64,000 nt of DNA, from assembly GCA_903813345.2 (NCBI GenBank), contig CAIIXF020000012.1:14244932-14308931 (forward strand), given 5' to 3'. Under the pieces are notes generated by a model. It was not told where the DNA came from. It made no database searches and was given only the letters and a program-made list of their open reading frames with translations. The DNA comes from Owenia fusiformis (Eukaryota; Annelida; Polychaeta; Sabellida; Oweniidae). Below are positions 26,091 to 54,211 of the stretch, piece by piece (positions within the stretch are counted from its first letter, which is position 1; each line of letters opens with the position of its first letter). The translations under genes were made by a program, and so were the position numbers.

Positions 26091-29000
26091 CTAAGTATAA
26101 AGATCAAAATCTATGCGTTTTGAGCTATAAAATCGTGTCTCTTTTCCAACTTTCCGACATAACACCCCATCGGGGAAATAATTGTCTTCGGTCCAGTCGA
26201 GCATTTGTTGACTTGTGAAAGGTCCATGGAGTTCTTCCTCTTCTTCCTTCCACTTGTATTCCCAAGTCACTTCAGCTGTGGGGTCAACCATGTTGGGAGC
26301 TGTTTCTTCTGGTTTATCATTAGTATCGGCTGAAAATGAAATAATGAATTGTATTTGAGTAATTAAAAAATCATTTTATGAAATTAACAATCATAGGTAG
26401 CAGTACAGTTTTGGCGGGAAAATTAAGAAGCAGTGATCTCCCCATGTCACTTTTACTGCCCCCCCCCCTACTTGAAACCCTCCTGCACTTCAACTTTTGA
26501 TTTGAAAAATGAGTGAAGTATTTAGCAGTCACCTGGAGATAGCGCGAGCGTAGCGAGCACTAATTTTTCCAGATTTGAAAAATTGCACCCAGTTGAAATT
26601 TTTTTTTGGGGAGAACACCTAGAAGTAACAGAAAAGTCAGCCGATGGCAGATGAAACGTGTACGTATTGCACGTAGTGTCATAACTTTTTTGTCAACTTA
26701 AGAAAGTCTTAAAAATGCCTTCAAAATGATATGTTAAACATTGTAAGGCAATAACCATTCTGATACTCATAGCATCCTTCTGTTTCACCTGAAACATCTC
26801 AGGGTTGAGAAGAAACGAGAATATGTCATGATTTATCATGATGGGCAATAACCAAGATAACACAAGAGTTCCTCCTGTATTACTATATTTGCACATAGCC
26901 ATCTTTAGATAGATGGCTATGCAAAACTCAGTATTCCAAGCCCATGTTAAAGGTCATTTTCAGAAATGTTAGAAATCGTGGGAACACTTACACGACTTCA
27001 ATCGATGTATAACATCATAAAATATCGTTGTAATAATCGTAAAACGCTAACTGGAGTCGGGAAAAATGTTGAAAAAATGTTGAAGAGATGATAATTTTCA
27101 AGATGGCTTATTGGGTAATGCGCATGCGCTTCCATGCCATGAGATTTCCGCTTCCGGTTGCACGCATGCCCATTGGCAAGACTTCCGTCAGACGACATGG
27201 AAAATAACAAGTTCCAAATACATTTTTCGTCAATTACACTGTCTCCCAACTCCAGTTAGCGTTCTACGATTATTACAACGATACTTTATGATGTTATACA
27301 TCGATTGAAGTAGTGTAAGTGTTCCCACGATTTCTAACATTTCTGGAAAAGACCTTTAACATGGGCTGGGAATATAGAGTTTTGCAAAGCTATCTCTCAG
27401 GAGATAGCTTTGTGTAAATTAAGTAACTCCTGTATATCAATATACAAATCTATTTATAAATATATTTTTTGTAAGGCAATAACCTGTATATCAATACACA
27501 AATCTATTTATAAATATATTTTTTCAATAGGTTCTCTTTGCACTCTAAATACAATGTCGACCAATCTTCAGTCCAATAAACTACTTGGGTGAACAATGAT
27601 TGTATCTACTTAAATAAATATAATATATTGGGTGTATTGTGGACTAAAACAAAGACACAGTAGAGCAAAGACTACATCACTCGTCAAATTATCTACTAAA
27701 ACAAAAGCTGAGTCTTTGTAATGCAAAATACTTCTGTAAGTGGAACATATCAATAAGTGGATCACTTTTCAAAGTGCCGTTACCCATTGGCAATATGAGG
27801 TTTCGGTTATTACTTTAATGTTTCTAAATTTCTATTCTACTATAGCCACAGTTGGTTAACTTAGGAACCCATTTTAATTCAGTGAATCGAACATTTTTGG
27901 TAAATTTAACTCAAACTGTAAAATAATCAATTTATATTGCAAATATTTAAAAAGTAAAAAAAACAAAAAACAATTAAAGAACTTTTACCACAGCTCAGAA
28001 ATCAAAAGTGAAATAGTCTTGGACTAAGAATACCATGTTTTCTAAAATAGTTTTGATCCCCATTTAATAGTAATGTGAAGGGCCTTACCCGTATTAGTAT
28101 CAGACTGTGTAGGATTCTCTTTCACTGGACCACTTTCACCATTAGTTTCTCTGCCCTCTGCCTTAGTATCAGTATCACCTTTGGTATCTTTATTATCTTT
28201 ATCCAAGTTATCACCAAACATATCAAGGGCATCATCATCATCCATATCTTCGGGAATAGCAGTCTTTTTAGCATTTTCATCATCTTCAGCCTTTTTAATA
28301 GTAAACTGCATTTTTTCGTAAGTGTCCTGATAGATTTCAAAATGGCCATTTTGAAGTAGTTTGTCTGCAAAACCTGTCAGTTGGTTTAAATGTTCAGTGT
28401 TTTTTGTCGAGGTTTTGTCAGTTTCTGTATTTGTATCACCTTTTTTCTTTTTCTTCCATCGCTGGCTGGCGGACATATTTGATTTTCCACCGCCCAACCT
28501 TCTCAACGCTTTATTCACGTTCTCTCCAGGTTTCATTAATTCTATCATGCTTTTATAGATGGCGATCTTGTCTATAGATTCTGTCTGTTCGTCTTCATCA
28601 CTGTCATCATCTGCAGGTTTCGCTACTTCTTTTATTTTCTGCCATTCCACATCATCCAGCCAATTGTCATGAATTTCTTTCTGAAAATTGATAAAGATGT
28701 ATTGGTTGTAATTCTCATCCCCAATAAAATATTTTTAATTTATAATGTAATTCACATGCATGTAATTAATAGACTTAGACCTTTTTTGTAAATAATGGAA
28801 GTATTACATAAAAAATCATTCTTCGGAGAATTAAGAATCCTCGCTCAGGGATTTTTCATATGGAGGATTTCCTGTCTTTTTAAAACAACATCTTCAATTG
28901 TATTTTTGTCTAATATTTTTTTTTTTGTATCTTTAGTGCAACATTTTAGGATTTTGTAATTTTTGTGTACCATTTTAAGAATTTTTATAGTTCTTCAGAG

Positions 29001-32000
29001 ACTTCAATGTAGGGAAAGCCCTCGGAGAGTGAATCAATTGTTTTCTATAAAAGATTGAAAAAGGGGCAAGTAAAGCCTCTAAAAAAACAACAACATAGGG
29101 ACTATAGGGAATTGCAACTTATTTTAATTGACTTCCGTTCCTATTGAGCGCTTTTACACAATAATCAGATATTTGATATTAAAGGGTGTGAAATAGGCGA
29201 GGCTGCAGATAAGGCTTTAACAGAGGTGATACCATGAGCAACATATGAGCCGTTAAGTATCTTGAATTACCCCTTATGGATAACAATGAATCAATAACTA
29301 CTTCTGCAATTGATAGATACCAGTACAATGTACTATAAGTAATAAATGGAAATGTTTGCATCTTGCACCTTCTGTTTGTGCTGATAACAAAAGGCAAAAT
29401 CAAATCAATTTTTGGAGTTCAGCTAGAATTAACTCAAAGCGCAAAAGTAGACAAGTAGGGAAGCTTTATTGGGAAAAGCAATACACACAGGGATGAATAT
29501 CATACTTTAAATGGAGTTGAAAGGAGAAAGTTTTCTGAACTTTGATGGCAAGATTCATGTAGCCCACATCTAACCTGAAGGCCGAGCAGCACAATACAAT
29601 GAAAATATAGGTTTTCAAAGTTAGAATAACAAAAGACTGAATGACAATGACTGAAAATACAACAGTGACGGAAAGTTTTCAATCGTTGAACTTTCCAAAC
29701 TCAGCAGCATTCATTGGAATCATTGGAGGAAGTGTAGCGCTCGTAATTGGAATACCTTTCAATGCGACGACAATCTATACATTGATACGTACCAAAAAAC
29801 TCCACAATATAACATACTTTTTAATGGGATATATATGTGTCTGCGATTTGACACTCTCTTCTTTCAGTATACCAATCGTAATAATAGCTGACGTTTCTAA
29901 AAAATGGATTTTTGGACAATTATTTTGTGAATATTTCTCCTTCATAAATAACAACTTAGTTGGGATTCAACTTCAGACTCTTCTTTTAGTCTCGTTAAAT
30001 CGTTGTTTCCTGATGTGCCTCCCAAATGTGAATCAGGTTTTGTTCAGTAAAATGGGACTAACAATACTTTCGATGCTAACGTTTATATTAAGTACTTTCG
30101 TACTCTTCTGGCCACTACCACGATTATGGGGAAGATACGGCTATAGCCCTCTCAAAAATTCATGCACATTTCTAGATATTGGAGATGGCTTCACCGCCTT
30201 TGCGACCATGATGGCTTTCGGATTCCCCATAACAGGGATCGTGATATGCTATTCCTGCATTTTTATCAAGGTCAGAAATCACCAACGAAATATCTCAAAT
30301 CGTTTACATTTAAATGAATTGAAAAACCCACATAAGGATTTAAATGACCATGAAGCCCCGAAACAGGAGGGTCAATTGAAGAAGCAGAAGAAATCATCAT
30401 TCAATAAGGAATTAAAGATGACGAAAATGATGGTTGCTGTGATAGGTCTATATATCCTTTGTTACATGCCTATTATGTTTACATTGGCCATCGACAAGAA
30501 CGTGAAAGCACCAGCGATGCATCGACTTGGAGTTGTTTTGGTCTGGAGCTATGGAATTTTGAATAACATTATTTTTCTTCGCATGAACTCGCTTTTTAGG
30601 GACGCTTATTTCACACAGTTTGAAATACTCAGGTGTAGAAAATATTGCCAAGTGACGGGAACAGATATCGATGGACAGAGCCAGACACAGAGTGTTACAC
30701 AAGCAGTATCGCATCAATAAAATACAAAATGTTCCCAAGAAAATAAGGATGTGTTTTCATATGCAAAATTAATGGAAATCATGAATTTAACATGGAAAAG
30801 TTGAAATGTCCCTAAAAACAACAGGAGATTTTGTGAAAACTAACGGAGAAAAATCGCCTGTTGCCTGCTGCTAGTGAAACCCCTGGGACAGGGACTTTGG
30901 CGACACTTAATTAACTTAACATTTAAAGATCATATTATTTTGGTATTTTATCACTTGAACATTTAATTAGACATGTCAAATAGAAGTGACTAACATGTAG
31001 CAAGAAGTGACATTTTAAAGGAAAAGACAAAAAGACAAAAAATTCTGAAAATTCACCCTTTAAAAGTGTACATTATTTCAGATGTATTCTACTATGTAAT
31101 TCTTAAAAATTAAATTAGAAGTTAAGACCAAATTTAAGTAAATTAATGTATATACAGGATGGCCCAATAAATGTTAAAGGGGCAACAAGGACTGTAGAGA
31201 GAGAATTCGAAAAATTTTATTTTTCTGAGCTATCAGGGCAATATTTGGCTGAACATTCCTCAAAATTTGTGAAATTAAAACTAAAAATATCCTAGGAGTA
31301 CAGTAAATGAGTCAGTGAGGTGTGAATCAAAACTACCACTTTAAAGGCAAGAAGTTACAATACAATTTTACAGTGATTTTATACCACGTTATGTTAAATT
31401 ATATCAGTAGTTTCAGTTCCCATGGTATTCACTTATCAATCAAAAACATTCAATACTGATTGAATATATAGAACAAATAGTACCTATCCCCATGGGCGTC
31501 AACTCATCAACTAAAATATTCTATCCTCAATAAACATACAATTCCAAATTGCATTTCACCCCATAGCAGAATGTGATTAGCACAAATATGAGCACTTTGG
31601 TTATTAATATGAGTAGATTTAGTTCATTTATTCCAAATTAATGCATGGTTCAGGTAATATAAAGTATTTTTCTAAATCTCCCATGAGAAAAATATCAAAT
31701 ACATTTAGGAGTTACATTTTCAAGTGAAAAATAGAAACTACAAGAGTGAAATTAGGAAGAAATAAAGTAAACAGGCTTATAGTCAACACTCTAAATTGTA
31801 AAGAAATGGCAGAAAATCAGGCTGTTCATTCAAATTTTACAGAGAAAAAGAGTGAAATCAGCAAGGAATAAAGTAAACAGGCTTATAGTCAACACTCTAA
31901 ATTGTAAAGAAATGGCAGAAAATCAGGCCGTTTATTCAAATTTTAGAGAGAAAAAGAGTGAAATCAGCAAGGAATAAAGTAAACAGGTTTATAGTCAACA

Positions 32001-35000
32001 CTAAATTGTATACAAAAGCAAGAAAATCAAACAGTTCTTTCAAAGGACAGGTCTCGGTTTGGAGAACAGTCTTATGGGCTAATAATTTTGTTTATGAAAA
32101 ATATAGAATTATCACCCTAATTAAATTATGAATAATCAAAAGAAGACATTCAAATCTATATCATGTAAAAAAATCAAATTTGTCCAAAGCAAGGATAATG
32201 CTCAATTGGAGTGATGAACTCCATTTTCCAAACCGAGAATAGTCCTTTTAGAGCGAAAAGGACAAAAGGTGTAGAATAATAAAAGCAGACGGCTTTTGAC
32301 CCTGACCTCTTTCTTGAATATGTAAGTTCCCTGTGTATCAAAGTGACCTTCCTCTAGCTCCTCTTCCATGTTAAATGGTGTGATCTTGATACCATCATCA
32401 TAGTCTATGGTTGCATTTTCCTGACCTAATAAATATATACAATGCATTTTCAAAAAACAAATAAAGATCGAACACATCACATCAACACAATTTCTTTTCA
32501 TACCATAGATGTCATAACATTCGTTACCACAGTTATTATATCATATGTGTGCCAAGCGAAAAGTAGAAGTGGCAAAGAATGATCAAAATCAATTTTAAAG
32601 AAATGCCAGAAAAAGCTGTTAGTTCATGTCACATTTATTTTATTTGAGACCTACAAATCATGAAATATTAAAAAACTTGAGTATCGTTCATTAATTGATT
32701 ACACATTTGTTTTTATTTGAAATTTTTCTCATTTTACAGTTTTTGAAGTTACTTTCACAAAATGTGTAGTTTGCCCAGTTATATTTAAGAAACGAAATGT
32801 GTAGGTAGAAGTGTAGGTAGAACACTGCATTCTAGTTTTTCTATTTTATATATATTCTCTACACATTTAGTATACTTATTACAATTGCCCAAAAAGATTA
32901 AGAAATGAACAACAAAATGTATTAATATTTGATGATTTAATCATTCCTAGCCAAAAAAACATTCAATTTAGATTTTCAAAATATATCACATTGTTTATCA
33001 AATCTTTAGTTAAGTATCAGATCACTAGATAATTCTATAAATAATGGGATCTCTAATGATAACAAGTCATAAACATGCAAAACGTCACCACATGCCATTT
33101 GATACAGATGCCGAATACCAACCACTACCTACCATCAGGGCTTGAGCTAATGGCAGTCCACTGCTCATTTGCCAGGTCACGTTTAATATGGACCAGCTGA
33201 TTTTTTCAGTAGGTATAGGAAAATAAAGTGGCAACTGGTCCGTAATGCCATTTTGACCGGCTGCTCTCAGAACCTTATCTCAACCCCTGCCCACCACTTA
33301 TGCTGGTGACATAATAGTACAATAACGTCATTTCAAAGGGCAATATTGTAAAATATTGGACCGAGGGCACTGAGTGATATCTAATTTCCCGGGGTAAATT
33401 ACCGGTCGTTAAATGCATTCTTGACCACCACTATGACGTCACATATAATTGCTCAGGTTGATATAGTAAAATGAATGCCTTCTAAACTAGCACTAAAACC
33501 CCTAGAACAGGCCCGGCAAGGTGGTAATAATAATATTTCCTCCATACCTTCAATATCATCTTCATTCATCAGTTCATATTTCTCTCCCCCATCCTCTTCA
33601 TCAGAGTCAAGGGAGTGTTTGTCTTTGAAACGTCCAGATTTCTCCTTGGATTCATCTGAAAGATACAAACAGGAATAAAGCTTATTATTATTTATTTTGA
33701 ACATATTCGCAGAGATTTTAAACAATTCTGTCAAATTGAATTAAACAACCAACTCATCAGAAAAATCATTTGTACATTTGTATATGTAAAAATAATATGC
33801 AAATAATGTGGAAACGTCACTTATTATTTCTGCTTGGTTATAGACTTGAATATATATATACATACTAGTCATAAGTGTATGCCATTATCTCAAATCGGAA
33901 TAATACCAACATTCATTATGGATTGGTCAGTGACAGCTCTTATATTTGATTGGATGGATTAGACACAACAAGAGAATGGGATGACAGTAGTGTTGTCGCG
34001 ATGTGTCATAATCGTACATCGATGCATCGGCAACTTTCAGTAGTAAACATCGATGCACATCGCGATGTACATCGAGAAAAGTGCACTGAAATACCGAACG
34101 CTAATGCACTAAAATACCGAACAGAACAAATTAATAAGAGTACGCTGGTATATGCGGGAGCTTCTAGTAACAGTGAAATGAAAGTAAAGTAATTTTTTTA
34201 GATTAATGGTTCATTTCGACAAGCTGAAACAGTTTTAAATCGAAAGAATATCAGAAACCATTGGAAAATGAAATAAGACATGAAAAAAGCTTAGCGATTT
34301 GCGTCAAAATAAGATAAGAAAGGGCGATTTTTAGCAAATTCATTTTTAAAAAAAACATCTTGGACCCAAAGTCTGATGCTCTACGGACTGAACTATAAAG
34401 GCTTAAGCCACTACAGCTGGACTAAAGTAGCAACTTCCTATCAAAGGTTGTTACATAAGCATCTGTGATATTTACTTACATGTACCTCTTTCAAAGGCTG
34501 CCTGAACAATCTCATAGAACATCTTTTGCTTGTTCTCTATTATGGGCTGCTAGACAATAGTGACAGTTTAAACTGTAAAACTGAAATCAGCTGCTTATAT
34601 CTTTAAATGTTCCCCAAATCTCCATTCTCCATTGACGAAAGTCTGTTAGTTAGCTGCATCTATTTCGAGTGAACTTTAAAACTTCCAGATTTCAAACGTT
34701 ACTTCATAAATTTCCATCAAAACCGCCATTTGATTTCTCGATCACTAGAAGGCAAATCCTGATTGACAAAGAAGCAGCTCACAGACTTCCACCAACAAGG
34801 GATGGTGATCTAGGAAATATTTTGAGATATAAAGTAAGCAGCTGATTTCAGTATTTCAATACCCTGCGTGCAGAGTCTAGTTAAACTACACTCTGCCTAG
34901 TAGAGACCATATTACAGTTTAGTAGCCCCGCCCCCACGACGGGTACCGGTGACAGTTTGGGTAATAAATCACTTCTGACCTACGTGCTGACCTTTCTTCC

Positions 35001-35658
35001 ACTAATCAGTGAGCTTGAAGAAACATACGCCAAATGCGTTCTTATTGAATACACGCGTGTCATTGGTCAATTCCGGGCTCAACGATGACGTCAGAAGGAA
35101 TGACCATATATAGAACGTCGGTCAAATTTGGCCGACGAACACTGATTGGCGCGGTGAGTTCAGAGGTTTATTTTAGTTTGAAAGAGTGAAGACGAAGCTC
35201 TCTTTTAAGAAGTGAAGTCAAACGAATGCAAAGGGTAGTATTTCAATTTCAGCCATCACAATTCTCCCGTGGCCTATTGTATATAGGGGCAATCAAAGGC
35301 TGTTATTCTATATCAGATTAGTAGGCCTTTGAAGGAGGTAAATATCTCCATCAACAGGTAAGTTTGAATCATTCCAAGGGGATCGCTTTTGATACAATTG
35401 TACAGGTAACTTAAACGATTCAGAGAAAACCATTGTCTTCTTTTTGACAAACAATGCATGACTTTGACCAAATTGTAAGTAACGGCAGTTGCAAAAATGG
35501 ACCCCTCTGAATTGCAGCTTCTACTACAGATCAGCATACGGCATTTGGCTAAGTAATTCTTCCCTTATCTTACCTTCATTCTTTGAGATTTTTGGCGGGT
35601 CTGCATCCGGAATCTCAAAGTTTTCCTCTCCTTCAAAGGTGACTTTCCTCTTTGACAT
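26091..35658 (-). CDS. CD2BP2: CD2BP2 / U5 snRNP 52K protein, GYF domain (5 exons)
   Basis: Assembly factor of the U5 and tri-snRNP in the nucleus; its C-terminal GYF domain binds proline-rich peptides. Minus-strand exons in order: 35574-35658, 33548-33655, 32307-32425, 28089-28680, 26091-26329. They sum to 1143 nt, 380 aa (human about 341). Diagnostic blocks appear in family order: [10 protein letters not shown] at the N-terminus, [51 protein letters not shown], then [20 protein letters not shown]. The GYF domain reads WEYKW (324-328), GPFTSQQM (337-344), W347 and a C-terminal [10 protein letters not shown]. The residue that gives the domain its name is Asn (N351-Y-F) rather than Gly. The exon 3 donor (GAG then GTCAGG) is weak but keeps phase. 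The central linker of exon 4 is longer and more acidic than in vertebrates. The large introns hold a GPCR gene and several repeats. Confidence 0.95.
26875..27430. mobile_element. Palindromic MITE in CD2BP2 intron 4
   Basis: About 550 bp, the two halves matching in reverse complement over roughly 200 bp each (26905-27075 against 27245-27415). Small subterminal hairpins lie at both ends (AGCCATCT...AGATGGCT; AGCTATCT...AGATAGCT). The middle contains CGCATGCGC. It explains the identical peptide translated on both strands. It is non-coding. Confidence 0.8.
27428..27530. repeat. Tandem duplication of about 63 bp
   Basis: CCTGTATATCAATAYACAAA followed by TCTATTTATAAATATATTTTTT occurs twice in direct orientation, immediately after the palindromic MITE. 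Confidence 0.7.
29641..30720 (+). CDS. Divergent rhodopsin-like GPCR, intronless, nested in CD2BP2 intron 3
   Basis: A single exon of 359 codons with seven hydrophobic segments: about 22-49, 60-83, 97-125, 137-159, 183-210, 260-285 and 295-315. There is an N-glycosylation sequon at N6. Class A landmarks are N41 in TM1, D69 in TM2, and the Cys96-Cys175 pair for the disulfide. TM3 ends NRC (120-122) where DRY is usual. TM6 has CYMP (274-277) in place of CWxP. TM7 has NNIIF (308-312) in place of NPxxY. NRx at TM3 is also found in the Tre1/moody/GPR84-like group, so that group is the nearest guess. The third intracellular loop is long and basic. Ligand and G protein cannot be deduced. The frame is intact and ends before a hydrophilic tail. 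It lies on the opposite strand to the host gene. Confidence 0.85.
   Translation: MTMTENTTVTESFQSLNFPNSAAFIGIIGGSVALVIGIPFNATTIYTLIRTKKLHNITYFLMGYICVCDLTLSSFSIPIVIIADVSKKWIFGQLFCEYFSFINNNLVGIQLQTLLLVSLNRCFLMCLPNVNQVLFSKMGLTILSMLTFILSTFVLFWPLPRLWGRYGYSPLKNSCTFLDIGDGFTAFATMMAFGFPITGIVICYSCIFIKVRNHQRNISNRLHLNELKNPHKDLNDHEAPKQEGQLKKQKKSSFNKELKMTKMMVAVIGLYILCYMPIMFTLAIDKNVKAPAMHRLGVVLVWSYGILNNIIFLRMNSLFRDAYFTQFEILRCRKYCQVTGTDIDGQSQTQSVTQAVSHQ
31741..32035. repeat. 106-bp tandem repeat, about 2.8 copies
   Basis: AGTAAACAGGCTTATAGTCA recurs at 31766, 31872 and 31978 with the surrounding sequence, giving an exact 106-bp period. It lies in CD2BP2 intron 3 downstream of the GPCR. Confidence 0.85.
33075..33315 (+). 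repeat. Dispersed CACCACC/GGTGACATAAT element, copy 1
   Basis: AACATGCAAAACGTCACCAC, then CCATTTGATACAGATGCCGAA and a right end GGTGACATAATAG. The same order is found at about 55925 and 58093, and in reverse at about 51866. It behaves as a MITE-like family with short inverted ends. Confidence 0.55.
34359..34410 (-). repeat. tRNA-Lys-like fragment (tRNA pseudogene or SINE head)
   Basis: The minus strand reads TAGTTCAGTCCGTAGAGCAT followed by CAGACTTTGGGTCCAAG. This resembles the A box/D arm and anticodon arm of a tRNA-Lys(UUU) with about 8 nt deleted across the anticodon loop. No T arm with GGTTCGA follows, so it is not a functional tRNA. Confidence 0.5.
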
Positions 35659-36370
35659 TGTGGTGAACGGTTAACTCAAAGAAAGCCTTATACAAATTTA
35701 GAATTACGCACAACTAATTTCTTGCATTGGCTGCATAAAACTAGAGATACACAGCAAAAGTTGGAGAAAACTTGAAATTTGAAAAAAGGTGGGCGATAAT
35801 TAATTTGTTGGTGTACTAGAAATATTCTTTGACTTTTTATATATCATTGATTTATTTCAAGGATAACGAATCAATTTCTTGATAAATTATATTTTATTGC
35901 AATAACTCATATAATTTATTATTTTTCAAATAAGTTATGGGTATGATGGATAAGAAATTGATTTTAATTCATAAAAATCATGCTGGAAAAATCTGCAGTA
36001 TGGAAAAATTTGAGACACCGTTGCTCTGATGCAAATTTTTAAAATATTGGTAAATGAATAATCGAGATAAAATCGCATTCAACTGTTATTTTTAACTTCT
36101 CCTTCATTTCCATTGTTAAAAATACGTATCTCAGATAACATTAGCGTCACGAAAATATCCGAGATAGGCATCAAGAACGCTAATTATGCATTTAAACTTT
36201 TGCTTCATTTTGATTTTCAAGTCTTCCAATCCAAGTTTCACTCCAATTTGAATTTATTTCTTTACCTCTAGTCTAGCTCAATCTCGATAATGATGAAGTC
36301 CACGATTTGATGTTTTTAATCCAGGTTAAACTGTTTAATTAATCCTACAGGTACACGTAAGGTCAAAACC
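35659..36370. promoter_or_regulatory. Shared head-to-head promoter interval, CD2BP2 / SANBR
   Basis: The start codons of CD2BP2 (minus) and SANBR (plus) are 712 bp apart and diverge. No TATA box is obvious. A possible acceptor (CCTACAG) at about 36350 suggests that the SANBR start-codon exon may have a 5' non-coding exon upstream. A palindromic CRE (TGACGTCA) lies at about 35084 inside CD2BP2 intron 1, and another at 33433. Confidence 0.5.
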
Positions 36371-52478
<16,108 letters not shown>

Positions 52479-52921
52479 GAAATCTACACCTAACAATGCT
52501 AAAGAGCTGAAGAGAAAATGGAAATATTCCTTGTGTTGGAGTCCTAAGAGTAAACCATGATTTAATGATCTGATTGATCAGAAACAATATGCTCAAAGGA
52601 TATATGTGTGTATAACTGGAGAACTGGAATACACTTGCAGTGATCTCCCCAGTTTTTTCTTAACAGAATGCTTAATCCTACTATAACTGGTACCTATTTT
52701 TGTCAAAATATATGAACAACCCATCCTTTTATGTTAAGGTGATCAATATATAATAGGAAGGATTTTGTCATTGAACTGCCAAATGGACTTTCACTGACTT
52801 GAGTCATTCATTGCTCGTTGTTCACTTTCACAGACAGACATTGTCACATTAGACATGATTTGGTGCAATTACTGAACCAGGGCTAGTTCACTGGTCATTG
52901 CATTTATGTTCACTTTTATGA

Positions 52922-52927
52922 AATAAA
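52922..52927 (+). terminator. Polyadenylation signal of SANBR
   Basis: AATAAA 444 bp after the SANBR stop, the first good signal in the 3' UTR. Confidence 0.6.
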
Positions 52928-53489
52928 TAATTTATGATTTAAAAGCTTGTATTTGAGTACTGACATCCTTTAGATTTTAAGGAGATGAGAGAGTGCAAAG
53001 TGTTGGGAGCAATCTTCAAAAAGCATTCAAATGTTTCCCTTACAATTCTACTTTAAAAAGAATTGAGACATCTTATCAAACATAGAAGTTATTGCAGGGT
53101 TTTCACTAGGCTTTTAGACTCAGGAGATTCTTGGGAGTCTAATGTCTTAAAACCCTCTTGCTTCAGAGTCTAATAGCTTTTCCGGAGTCTAAAGTGTTTT
53201 TTCCGGAGTCTAATTTTATACTTTTCTCACATTATTTGAGGTAAAACACTTGAGAAAATACATAAAACTGGATACAAACAAGAAATAGGAAGTCATAAAT
53301 ATTGAGTTTAAAATAGCAAGATAATCTTAAGAGTCATGTTGAAAAGTATACAAATAGTCGCGATACAGCGAAAAAAGTAGTCACAATACCGCTAAAAATC
53401 CAGAGTCTAAAAATTTCCTGGTGAGAACCCTGTATTGAATATTAAAATGCAGAAAGTTCCCCGTTTTGGCCAGAAAACTTTAAAAGATG

Positions 53490-54211
53490 GGTATCGATAC
53501 GGCGAACTTTTTGAACACATGTTTCTCTTAAACCAGTCATCAAAAATTCTGAAAATTTTACACATTGTCAATTTAATGGTCATCTTTTGAATGGTAGCAA
53601 TATAATTTGAAAAATATATATATAATTTCATCTATATTGTTTTAAAAAACACATCAAACACTTGTTTTGTTCTTGGTATCATGTTTCCAGATTGAAATGA
53701 AACATCTTTCCGAACCTCATTGGAACAAAACGATATAAACACAACATGTTTAGGTCTCTTAATATTGTAATTGTACAAAGGAGATTTTGGTTGATTTTAA
53801 AAAAGTACCTTGTTAATGAAATAAAAGGTTTATCTTGATTTTTATCTATTTTGGGGGGATTTTGTTTTAATTTTTTGAATACTTTTTTAAAATCAACCAA
53901 AAATTCCTTTGTATAACTAGAATATCGAGAGGTCTAAAAACATGTTGTATATGGTATTTTGTTCCAACAAGGTTCGGAAAGATATTTTATTTCATTCTCA
54001 AGAATTGGTAGAAAGGAGCATAAACAATTGCACTAGAAAAACAAAAAAATGTTAGCAAAAACAGTTATATAAAATATTTCTAAATAATTTTCGCATTAAA
54101 TGGTTGTCAATCAGTCAACATTACATAAAGGACCGTGTTTTTTTACAGAATGTTTTTAATGATTGATTTAAGAGAAAAACATTGTTGAATTCAGTTCTCC
54201 ATATCGATACC
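53490..54211. mobile_element. 722-bp palindromic element between SANBR and the RAMA gene
   Basis: Inverted ends GGTATCGATAYGG. Pairing continues inward: CTTAAACCAGTCAT with its partner at about 54160, then a closely matched inner pair (53690-53800 against 53890-53995) around AAATCAACC. The loop is about 90 bp. No protein and no clean target duplication were seen. Confidence 0.8.

Noticed and set aside
26998-27308. Possible small genes sharing an identical C-terminal peptide on both strands
   Set aside because: The identity arises from the inverted arms of a MITE; neither is a gene.
33950-34192. 80-codon plus-strand frame with CATCGATG palindromes
   Set aside because: The sequence around GTGTTGTCGCGATG looks like the tip of an old DNA transposon; there is no coding signature.
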